A stretch of 64,000 nucleotides of DNA from Armigeres subalbatus (taxonomy: Eukaryota > Arthropoda > Insecta > Diptera > Culicidae): the NCBI RefSeq assembly GCF_024139115.2, contig NC_085139.1, positions 139,630,097 through 139,694,096 on the forward strand, written 5' to 3'. Under the pieces are notes generated by a model. That model was not told the origin of the DNA and ran no database searches. It was given only the letters and a program-made list of their open reading frames with translations. The position numbers were made by a program, and so were the translations under genes. How positions within the stretch are numbered: the stretch's first letter is position 1; the number at the start of each line of letters is the position of its first letter. Of this stretch, positions 20,390-28,744 are shown in pieces.

Positions 20390-20930
20390 TATCATGGCTT
20401 GTTATGATTCGGAACAGTTGTTGCCTCTCTTTTATCGCTGTTCGTTATCTATTTAGAGTGATTTCTGCAAAGCCTGGTTTAGATTAACTAACTTCTTGAA
20501 AAAAAAATACAAAAGTGAACAATTAAAAATTTCGTCGCGGTAAAATCGAAATCGGTGTTAGAGTCTCTAGGGCATCGGAAAAAGTGTTAGTATCTCTGAT
20601 AAAGACATTGTCATACGGGAAATAGTGCAAAGGTTTGTGAAAAGGATTATATTTGAGTTTATATTTCAAGAGAAAAGAGTATAATTCTAAGAAACAAGTG
20701 TTACGAAGTAGAAGAAAAATATAATTTTAAGAACAAGTGATATGTAAATAATAAAGTTTTATTCTAACCGTAATTGAGTGTTTGAACTAGAAAAACCGAA
20801 AGACCAGTGCCGCGCCTTCGGCATAGAACGCTTAATACATCGTGGAACTGTGATTATTAACATTTTAGGAAACATTACTCTTCATAAAGTGTGGTGGTGG
20901 TTTGCGTTTTAAGGAATATTCGGTTAATGC
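20390..20930. other. AT-rich DNA, nothing recognised
   Basis: Contains AT-rich and GAAAAA-type sequence near 20640-20760 but no supported feature. Confidence 0.35.
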
Positions 20931-20934
20931 CTCT

Positions 20935-21460
20935 TCAGTTGAATGCCCATGGCGAAAACCAAATTGCTCATCAGCAAAAATAGAATTGTCATTAAAAGGA
21001 ACCATCATTCGATCAGCAAATTGATTGGGCGATAACTAGAAGCCACAGCTGGATTTTTGTCTGGCTTCAAAATTGGAACAACTTTGGCGTTTTCCCATTT
21101 ATCTGGGAAAATGCCAATTGAAAACATTTGTTGAAAATTAACCAAAAAGGATAAAGAGCTCTCAGGAAGTTTTTGATAAGTATGTAGAGAATACCATCAT
21201 CACCCGGGGATTTCATATTTTCAAATTTTCTAGTAATAGATCTCACTTCATCCAAATTAGTTCCCAACGAAGGGTCAAAACATTTTCTGAGAATGTCTTC
21301 GTAGCTCCGTGTAACCTGATCCTCAATTGGACTAGTGAGACCTAGACTAAAATTATGGGCACTCTCAAACTGATGAGCAAGTTTTTTAGCCTTTTCGCCA
21401 TTGGTTATAAAATTTTATTTCCCTCTTTAAGGGCTGAAATATGCTTTTGAGTTTTTTTTA
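20935..21460 (-). pseudogene. Jockey-clade RT relic (linker and RT start)
   Basis: Minus-strand translation gives, in order, a KKTQKHISALKEGNK piece, TNGEKAKKLAHQFESAH, the linker LTSPIEDQVTRSYEDI, then KFENMKSPGDDGI (the conserved entry to the RT domain), SSYRPI, and DEQFGFRHGHST. Frameshifts separate several blocks and part of the finger region is deleted. This order is typical of mosquito Jockey-type LINEs such as the Juan group (recalled family knowledge). The catalytic core is absent. Confidence 0.8.
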
Positions 21461-21469
21461 AAGATTTTT

Positions 21470-21627
21470 TTTGTTAAATATCTTGGCTGTGCATAAGCAC
21501 AGCACTTGTTTCGAAATGGACAAATTGATATGAAATTTGCGAAAAAGAATCCACGTGTCTTGGAGGGACTCGAACCCTCAACCTCCTACTCTCTAGATAG
21601 GCGTGATAACCCCTACACAACAAGACC
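21470..21627 (-). mobile_element. Short SINE with a near-complete tRNA head
   Basis: The tRNA-like head (21555-21627, minus strand) can fold as a cloverleaf: acceptor GTCTTG with CAAGAC, A-box-like TGTAGGGGTTATCACGC, a five-pair anticodon stem with the seven-base loop CTAGAGA, and T arm GAGGG-TTCGAGT-CCCTC. The loop would present AGA (Ser), but there is no long variable arm. A short body and an A-rich end (AACAAAAAAA) follow, so I read it as a SINE rather than a tRNA gene. Pieces of the same SINE lie within 22040-22500. Confidence 0.65.
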
Positions 21628-21984
21628 ACTTAAAGGTCACGTTTGCGGAAAAGCCATCAGAATCCGAGTACCAACCTCCACCGCGGTTAGCTCTCTTTTT
21701 TGCAAATTGAATATCTTTCGGATGCTTGATTTGTCCAATCTCCACATGTGCTTTACTGTTGTATATCCACAGTCAAGCGAGTGCACATTGTTTATTAAAC
21801 GAGAGGATCGCACTCCATGCCTCCCAACAACGGGCTGGGCGGGCTGGTATAGAATGCGAATCAATCGCACTCTGCTGTGTCAAAGGCTTGCTTGGCTAAA
21901 GCATTTGATGAGTTTGATTGCCTTACGTAGCGGTCGCGTGTACTCAGACGACTAATGACGGTGAAAGACCGACACTTGATTACA

Positions 21985-22536
21985 ATTAATTGCATATTAT
22001 TCGGCAACTCGGCCGTACGAAAACCATTTTTTTGTTAAATATCTTGGCTGTGCATATGCTATCTAGAGAGTAGGAGGTTCGAGTCCCTCCAAGACACGTG
22101 GATTCTTCTTCTTCTTCTTATTGGCATTACATCCCCACACTGGGACAGAGCCGCCTCGCAGCTAAGTGTTCATTAAGCACTTCCACAGTTATTAACTGCA
22201 AGGTTTCTAAGCCAGGTTACCATTTTTGCATTCGTATATCATGAGGCTAACACGATGATACTTTTATGCCCAGGGAAGTCGAGACAATTTCCAATCCGAA
22301 AATTGCCTAGACCGGCACCGGGAATCGAACCCAGCCACCCTCAGCATGGTTTTGCTTTGTAGCCGCGCGTCCTACCGCACGGCTAAGGAGGGCCCACAAG
22401 ACACGTGGATTCTTTTTCGCAAATTTCATATCAATTTGTCCATTTCGAAACATGTGCTGTGCATATGCACAGCCAAGATATTTATCAAAAAAATGGTTTT
22501 CGTACGGCCGAGTTGCCGAATAATATGCAATTAAAG
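21985..22536. mobile_element. Foldback built from an inverted SINE-like unit, split by a SINE
   Basis: About 75 bp at 21985-22058 (TTGCATATTATTCGGCAACT through GGCTGTGCATATGC) are inverted at 22460-22536. Between them lies a plus-strand copy of the tRNA-like SINE (GAGTAGGAGGTTCGAGTCCC). That copy is split by a Feilai-like SINE at 22108-22396. Confidence 0.7.
22108..22396 (-). mobile_element. Feilai-like SINE, full length, antisense
   Basis: Reads on the minus strand from a GGGCCCTCC start at 22396, through a B box at about 22310-22330, to a GAA tail at 22108. A perfect 18-bp target duplication, CAAGACACGTGGATTCTT, flanks it (22090-22107 and 22397-22414). Such a long direct duplication is typical of LINE-driven insertion. 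Confidence 0.9.
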
Positions 22537-22564
22537 AATTTTTGTTGCTTTCCAAAAGGGTTTC

Positions 22565-23035
22565 GAACTGGGATCCAACTTTGAGACATTACCTGGAAAC
22601 GGCATATCCTCAAAAGTGACACTTTTTTGAAAGCGACTTTTCTCCGAAAATAACATTTTTCCGAACATGACCTTTTCTCGAAATTAAGATTTCTGCAATT
22701 AGAGATTCAGAAAATTACATTTCACCACAACTTTTCTTCTTCTTTTTCTTCTTCCTCAATGGCTCTACATTTCAACTAAACTTGGCCTGATTTTCAACTT
22801 AATATTCTATTAGCATTTCCTCAGTTATTTATTGAATTTTTTATGCCCGCCATTGCATAAGTGTGTATCTTGTGTGACAAATACAATGGATACACCTATT
22901 TCCCAAAAATGAGATTTTACCGAAAATTATATTTCTACGAAAATTAAATTTTCCTGAAAATTACACTTTCCTGAAACAGACAATTCTCGAAAATGTCCAT
23001 TTCCCGAAAATATTATTTTCTGAAGGATATGCTTC
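22565..23035. repeat. Degenerate CGAAAATTACATTTTC phrase repeat
   Basis: Two blocks (22565-22735 and 22900-23035) of a 15-17-bp phrase: GAAAGCGACTTTTCTCC, GAAAATAACATTTTTCC, GAAAATTATATTTCTAC, GAAAATTACACTTTCC, GAAAATGTCCATTTCCC. A pyrimidine-rich run and unique bases lie between the blocks. Related to 18890-19040. Confidence 0.6.
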
Positions 23036-23039
23036 GTTA

Positions 23040-23700
23040 GATGTAAGTATGTCACGTCACACCCGAGAAATAAAGCACATATATAATGGAAAATTTCTAA
23101 TAGAAATGTTATACGAATTTCATCAGGAAAGATACCCAGTATAGAAATGTTACAGCATATATGATGTAACAAAAAGGCTCCGTTCGATTCGACTCATTTT
23201 TTCATCACTTTTTAAAATTACAAGTCGTCGTTACTATGGAGCTTGTATCCAATATTGCGTACAAGAAAAAGTTGGATGTAAAATTAGAGGCTATTGAACA
23301 TAAAAATATGCGTTTAGTTATTTCCATCACGTGTAATTTTCAGAATTTTTAACTGTGATAATAACAATTAACGTAATTCTCATAGTCCTTGTGAAAAAAC
23401 TGCTTAGAGCCCTAGGCCGATGACAAAAAAAGTAAAAAAAAAGTAGCGTAAAAATTTGTTTTCAAGTAAAACGCTCAAATAGTGTCACAATAAGTAAAGA
23501 GAGGTGAAATATCATAAGAAAACAAAAACCATTCGATTTTGGCTTTTAGAGGTAAGCATGTTAAATACAAAAGCTGCGGCAAAATACGAACAGGGAACTG
23601 CCTATGATCTATGGACAAACATGCGATTGTGGGCAGGGAACAACTTTCATAGATGCAAATGCGCGTGATCGCGTGGTGGCCGATCAGTGAGATAATGTGG
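23040..23700. other. AT-rich DNA, nothing recognised
   Basis: No supported gene. A partial match to the 19915-20385 inverted repeat lies near 23585-23640. Confidence 0.35.
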
Positions 23701-24204
23701 AGGTTGAAAGACTCTACGACACTACCCATAATTCCATTACCCATAATGCCATTACCCCGAAGGTCACTACCCCGATCGCCACAACCCCGAATGAGTCACT
23801 ACCAAGAATGCCATTACCCCTAATGGGACACTACCCCGAATGAGCCAGTACCCCGAATTAGACATTATTTCAAGTTTATACTTCATTTCAATGAAAACAA
23901 TGTTACTCAATAAAAGTTTATTCATAATTCATATGAATGAACAATAATTGGAACTGAAACTGTTTCAATGCAGTACAGAACTAAGTATGTATTCTTACTC
24001 CGTAAGATTCCGATGGCACTCTTCAAGAGTCCTGAACGGCAGGGGGAGATTATGCAGCATGTTTTCATGCACAATGCAAAGAGTTGGAGGCAATTGTGGT
24101 CCACGTCAGCATGGCACGTCAGCTAGGGCATCAAGGTAGAAGTTGTTCCTTGGTCGCTGTAGTAAAACCAACGGATTCTGGATGAAGCGTGGTCTAAATC
24201 TCAG

Positions 24205-24460
24205 AATCGACGAGTGGGTGAGTAAGAGTGAGTGAGTGAGTAAGAATGAGTGTGAGAGTGAGCGAGTAAATGAGTAAATGAGAGAATGAGATTAAATGAG
24301 AGAATGAGAGTAAATGAGTGAGTAAAAGTAGATGAGTGAGTAAGAGTGGCTAAGTAAGTAAGAATGGGTGAATGAATGAAAGTAGGTGAGTGAGTTATAA
24401 TTAGTCAGACAGAGGAAGTGAGTGAGTAATGGGGTGTGTGTATGAGAGTGAGAGAGAAAG
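24205..24460 (+). repeat. GAGT/GAAT-rich simple repeat
   Basis: Imperfect four-base repeats (GAGTGAGTGAGTAAGAATGA and variants) over about 250 bp, inside the foldback element. Confidence 0.85.
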
Positions 24461-24489
24461 GAAGATTTTGTTTGTCTTCGGGAAGTTGC

Positions 24490-24860
24490 GTTGACTTAAA
24501 GAAGGCATCATCTCGGTTCGCCTTACTTTTAAAAAGGCAGTATTTTCTCTGTGTGCCTTATCGCGGTATAAGCACAGTCATTTAAAGGGGGTATAATCTC
24601 CTCTGTCTGCCTTATACCGGGCAAACACGTCCATTTGAAGATGGCATCATCTCCTCTGTCTGCCTAATACCGAGCAAACACGTCCATTTAAAGAATGCAT
24701 CATCTCCTCTGTTTGCCTTATACCGGACAAACGCGTTCATTAAAAAAAAGGTCATATTTACCCTGTACGCCTTATACCGGGCAAACTCGTTCATTTAAAG
24801 AAAGCATCATCTACTCTGTCCGCCTTATACCGGGAAAACGCGTTCTGTTGGAAAAAAGGA
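24490..24860 (+). repeat. 53-bp tandem array, about seven units
   Basis: The marker CTTATACCGG or a variant recurs at 24557, 24611, 24664, 24717, 24771 and 24824, spacings of 53-54 bp. Each unit has GGCATCATCTCCTCTGTCTG, the CTTATACCGGGCAAACACGT block and CCATTTAAAGA. The first unit is shortened. The array lies inside the foldback element. Confidence 0.85.
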
Positions 24861-25238
24861 TCTCTTACTTCATTTCGTAGAATAGTACTTTTCCAGGTCA
24901 TAATGACAGGAATGACAGTTAAAGCTAATTAGAAGAAAAATCAAAACTGTTGGTTAAACTGGTTGGTTAAAAAACTATTGCGATTCATCGATATCTGTTG
25001 GTTTTGAACATAATAATAGAATACTACAGATTCTTAATGTTTTCGGGGTAGTGTCCCGTTCGGGGTGATGGTTTTCGGGGAACTGTCCCATTCGGGGTAG
25101 TGGCCGTCGGGGTAATGGCATTCGGGGTACTGGCGTTCGGGGTAGTGGGGTGGAGCCGGTTGAAAATCAAAGATCAGTTCTTCAACTCCAGCATAATCGA
25201 TGTCCATAGGCCACACTGCGGTTAGATGCGCGACTAGA

Positions 25239-25420
25239 TGCGACTCAAGTACGAGTCAAGTACGAGACACTGAAGACGACCTTACTGTTGAGGTCGAAAT
25301 ACGTATCTGTAAAAGTACAATTAAGTGGTGGAATTAAATGGGATTGTACAAACTCGTCTTATGACAAGTGAAAACATTCCACTAAAAAGCTAAAACTAAT
25401 TTTCTTAACACAATAATAAA
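25239..25420 (+). repeat. Dispersed repeat, single-arm copy
   Basis: From ACTCAAGTACGAGTCAAGTA through GAGACACTGAAGACG, GAGGTCGAAATACGTATCTG and GTGGTGGAATTAAATGGGAT to GTGAAAACATTCCACTAAAA. The same sequence forms both arms of the palindrome at 48196-48430 and a shorter copy at 56785-56882. Confidence 0.75.
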
Positions 25421-25531
25421 GCAGATATTGTATATTTTCATGTCACGTCACGGAATAAGAATTGGTAAGATTTTTGTAGCATGTCTGTCATGTGCTTTCA
25501 TCGTTCGCGTTTCTATAGAAATTGAAAGGGG

Positions 25532-25709
25532 TCCGCGACGTTAGGCATAAGTATGTTAGGCATAAGTACGTTAGGCATAATGGACGTTTGGCATAATTCT
25601 GCCTTCTTTATGTCATGGGCTGTTCTTTGGGTAATTTTATGCCTAACGTCCATTATGCCCAACGTACATTATGCCTAACGTCCATTATGCCTAACGTACT
25701 TATGCCTAA
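25532..25709. mobile_element. 178-bp foldback made of TTAGGCATAA phrases
   Basis: The left half carries ACGTTAGGCATAAGTA three to four times; the right half carries its inverse (TATGCCTAACGTCCAT) four times. A 9-bp direct repeat, TGAAAGGGG, flanks it (25523-25531 and 25710-25718). No coding capacity. Its design matches the element at 23710-25157 but with a different phrase. Confidence 0.75.
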
Positions 25710-25719
25710 TGAAAGGGGA

Positions 25720-26127
25720 AAATATGTAAACATCGCGTGACATCGCTCATTGAAATTTAGAAATTTCAGTACCGCCTGCGACTTATTCCGTCTCCAAGAA
25801 TATGGACATTTGAAGCACGAGCGGTCGCGCTGCAGCATGCAGCCGAGAGATAAGCTGGAATACTAACGACGGAAACGAAGACAGTCCCGCCTCTTTAATT
25901 TTTCACAAGAAGAAATGCATTATGCACTGACCCAACACACGCGTGGTAGTTGCCAAGCTACCACATGACAGTGTACCGGAATGTGGGACTCTCACCCACT
26001 AAACCCTTATTGGGCTCCAACCCTAATTTCCCCCCGGGACAGCTTTCCAGCATTACTTCTGGAGGATAGGCTGTACTTAATGCACAGATTCACACAGGCA
26101 CTCACACCATTTCAGACTTACTTGGAT
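25720..26127. other. Unassigned, GC-richer toward the right
   Basis: No convincing gene. It leads into the duplicated segment that begins about 26128. Confidence 0.35.
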
Positions 26128-26402
26128 GCTCACTCTAACACTCCACTGCCATGCCACGAGGAGTCTAGCGGTATCTGCCTGGGCCTACAGATACTACGCT
26201 AAGACACTCCTACCTCAGCACAGGCCGATCACTCACTCTTCTGCCGACCAGCAGACCACGCGCTACCCTACCGAAGTAGGGGCACTCTCCATGCACCACC
26301 GTGGGTGTGTGGATTCAACCCACTACCTCCCTGCCACCGAAGCAGCTTCTCCAAATGTGAATCGTACCATGTGAGTCTTATTTGGGTGCTCACACTAGAA
26401 TT

Positions 26403-26606
26403 ACTAGAATAAGAGATCGGCAAAGATGCCATCTTGTTTCCAATTGAACTGTCAAAAACGGTTCCATTTCGACTTGTTTCGACATTTCGACATCCATAAG
26501 AAGCAAGCAAAAAGTTCAAGTGCTGCCTGTATTATTTTCACGATTTCATGCATTTTCATACGTTGCCATTTCGACAGTTTTTCACTTCGCCAGTCTCTGA
26601 TTATAG
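26403..26606 (-). mobile_element. 204-bp MITE, copy 1 of two
   Basis: TAGAATAAGAGATCGGCAAAG at the left is roughly inverted at the right (CTTCGCCAGTCTCTGATTAT). A second copy in the other orientation is 35127-35325. Shared interior words: GCATTTTCATACGTTGCCAT and its complement, AAGAAGCAAGCAAAAAGTTC and its complement. Non-coding. Confidence 0.75.
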
Positions 26607-26794
26607 GGTAGCTAGCTCACATTAACACTCCACTTGCATCTCTCGATGTGTCAATAGCGGTATGTAGGGACCAATCAACGATACTACGCTACGGCACGCC
26701 TCAGCATGCACAGTCCACACTCAAACATCTGCCGTACTTCGAGGTGACAATAGTGGTGACACACTACGACACTCCTGCCTCAACACAAGCAGAT

Positions 26795-27214
26795 CAGAGT
26801 CTATTATATAGAGTTGCGCAAAGAGGATCTTCTTACACTTATTCTGAATGATCTTCTTGTTATTCTGTTTGCAACTTTCATTTTTGTTCAACCCTTAAAG
26901 TGACTTCACGGGAGTGTTCACTGCTAAAGTTTTTTTAATTCGATAACCAAGTCACCCACAGAGTGCAAACACGTGAGTTTCTTGTTGCTACTTTATTGGG
27001 AGGTGTATTGAAGTTTTTTGAAGCTGTTTCTAAAACAAATCTAATACATTTCAATTCATGCGTTTTAATTCGCCATAATAATCATTAGGCGATAACAATA
27101 CTTCCACCTTACCAACAAGCGTTTGTTTACTTTGCTCGATAGGTAGACGGTTTGACAGTTCAATAGGTAGATTTGGCTTCACTCTTTGCGTAACTCTATA
27201 TATAATAGACTCTG
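26795..27214. mobile_element. 420-bp hAT-like MITE
   Basis: Ends CAGAGTCTATTATATAGAGT and, inverted, the same sequence plus two bases (minus-strand CAGAGTCTATTATATATAGA). The inverted repeat continues to GCGCAAAGAG/ACGCAAAGAG, about 31 bp. A perfect 8-bp target duplication, AAGCAGAT, lies at 26787-26794 and 27215-27222. CAG ends with 8-bp duplications are the hallmark of hAT elements. The paralogous site near 26215-26235 lacks it. Confidence 0.85.
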
Positions 27215-27329
27215 AAGCAGATCACTCGCTCTCTGCTGAAACAGCACACGCACTGCCCTACCGAAGTAGGGACACTCCCCATACCAACTGGCACTCCCTG
27301 GGCTCCTTGAGAAAAGTTAAGGATGCCAT

Positions 27330-27480
27330 TCAACAGGATGGTACGGATAGTGGTGGAAACGAAATCTGTAAACAAGCATTATACCGGAACCCAGCGGAAC
27401 ACCGCAGCAGAGGCAGACCCAGAGGCTTATGACGGCGCAGCCTCAATAAAAGAAATTAAAAAAACCGATACTCGGAAAAG
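27330..27480 (+). pseudogene. RTE-type fragment, C-terminal piece
   Basis: Plus-strand translation reads SGGNEICKQAL, then NPAEHRSRGRPRG, a stop, and RRSLNK. This matches the end of the RT protein encoded at 62726-63907 (GGNEICKQAL, NPAGHRSRGRPRG, RRSLNKEIKEV). The piece is short and carries a stop and a frameshift, so it is a dead fragment of the same family. Confidence 0.85.
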
Positions 27481-27489
27481 CTGTTCAGT

Positions 27490-28355
27490 TGGCTGCATAC
27501 ACTGATTATCAGATTGCCAGAAAAAAATAGCTACCGAGGATTTGAAGCAAGAGGTATTATGACCAATCTACAAGAAATTCGACAAGCTAGAGTGTGAGTC
27601 GAGCGATCACCATCCCAAATCTCGCCTACCAAGTGATATCCCATATCATATTCCATTGTTTGTCACCGATAATGAATGAGTTCGTGGGAAGTTAACAGCC
27701 GGCTTCTGACTGACCTAATCTTTACTGTACGGCAAACTCTTAAAAAATGCTGTAATATCAGGTCCCAACAGACCATTTTTTTTATCGAGGTTATAAGGTG
27801 ACATACGACAGTACAGACCGCGTATAATTATTGAAAATAATGGATTAGAATAGCTTTCCCGGGAAGCTTTCCAGACTGATAAGAGCAACGTTGAATGGTG
27901 TGCAACATTGTGTGAATATTTTGGGCGAACATTCCAGGTCGTTCGAATCCCGCCTGACTAGAAAAAGCGTAAAATAATTATACGTAATTATGGTGTTGAA
28001 CTAAATTTTAAATAAACCTAAATAAAGAATATATAAAAAATATATACGTAATAAAAGCTTATTGTTTTTGATTACCTGAAAATTTCATAACAATCGAGTG
28101 AGACGCTTTGTTTTGGCAAGTAGTTCTGTTATAAGTAATGCAATTTAACTTTGGAGTGAACACCTTATATTGCGGTTCATAACATGTTTTTACAGTATAA
28201 TTCAAATATGACTGAAACTAATCAGCGATCATAAACAAGTTATTTATTAATTAAATTAAATTAAATCATTCAAAATTCTAAATAGCCTCTGGAGTCAAGA
28301 AAGCGCTTTCCTCTGGCACGCAATACCTCATTGCATCCTGTTGCATAAACTCATT
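27490..28355. other. AT-rich DNA, nothing firmly recognised
   Basis: A B-box-like GTTCGAATCCCGCC near 27943 could be a tRNA or SINE remnant; no A box or fold accompanies it. Confidence 0.35.
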
Positions 28356-28362
28356 TTCATTT

Positions 28363-28742
28363 ATATAAAAGCCCATCTAATTATGTGATATCTCAAAGCT
28401 TTTCACTCCAACTTCAAACATACCGACGTAGATGATTGATTACAATCAAGAAGTAACGGATGCTGCTCATTTTATCGACCTTGTGGAACAACAACTTTCA
28501 TAGAGGCTGAAACCCACCTTTCGAAGACTGAATTGCACAATCTAGAACAAATAATGATCGCATTCTTTCACGCTGCCTATGCTCATACGACTTGCAATAT
28601 ATGCTTCGATTACGACGAGCATTACCGGGCGAGTATCGTTCCCAGTGCTAGATCGATTTCACTCGGCAATTTGGCTTTAGAATCAGCTCATCCGGTGTAC
28701 TTTTTGCTACCGGGGATCATCAATGGTTCCGCATAAAATAAA
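28363..28742 (+). pseudogene. Possible small unknown gene, apparently frameshifted
   Basis: A TATAAAAG sequence at about 28363 is followed by ATG at 28432 opening a 23-codon frame (MIDYNQEVTDAAHF to a TAG). A second frame, overlapping and then open to 28736, reads AETHLSKTELHNLEQIM and later CNICFDYDEHYRAS. AATAAA follows at about 28738. The composition is GC-richer than the neighbourhood. Together this could be one protein broken by a frameshift, or chance. I recognise no family. Which frame is real cannot be settled here. Confidence 0.25.
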
Positions 28743-28744
28743 GG

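Larger units (their letters stand above)
23710..25157. mobile_element. FB-like foldback made of CCCCGAATG phrases
   Basis: The left arm (about 23710-23865) holds seven or more phrases such as CACTACCCCGAATGAG and CATTACCCCGAAGG. The right arm (about 25037-25157) holds the inverse, CGGGGTAATGGCATT and CGGGGTAGTGTCCCG. An 8-bp direct repeat, GGTTGAAA, flanks the whole (23702-23709 and 25158-25165). Long inverted repeats made of short direct repeats recall Drosophila Foldback elements. The interior carries a GAGT-rich tract and a 53-bp tandem array but no transposase frame. Confidence 0.7.
26128..27320 (+). repeat. Diverged direct duplication of a GC-richer segment
   Basis: The block at 26128-26300 (CTAACACTCCACTGCCATGC, GATACTACGCTA, ACACTCCTACCTCAGCACAG, CCCTACCGAAGTAGGG) is repeated at 26610-27290 in the same order (TTAACACTCCACTTGCATCT, GATACTACGCTA, ACACTCCTGCCTCAACACAA, CCCTACCGAAGTAGGG). 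Two MITEs lie within or between the copies. The source could be part of a larger retroelement; no domain is legible. Confidence 0.6.

Noticed and set aside
21555..21627. Functional tRNA-Ser gene
   Set aside because: No long variable arm, mismatched first acceptor pair, and the sequence continues into a repeated SINE body.
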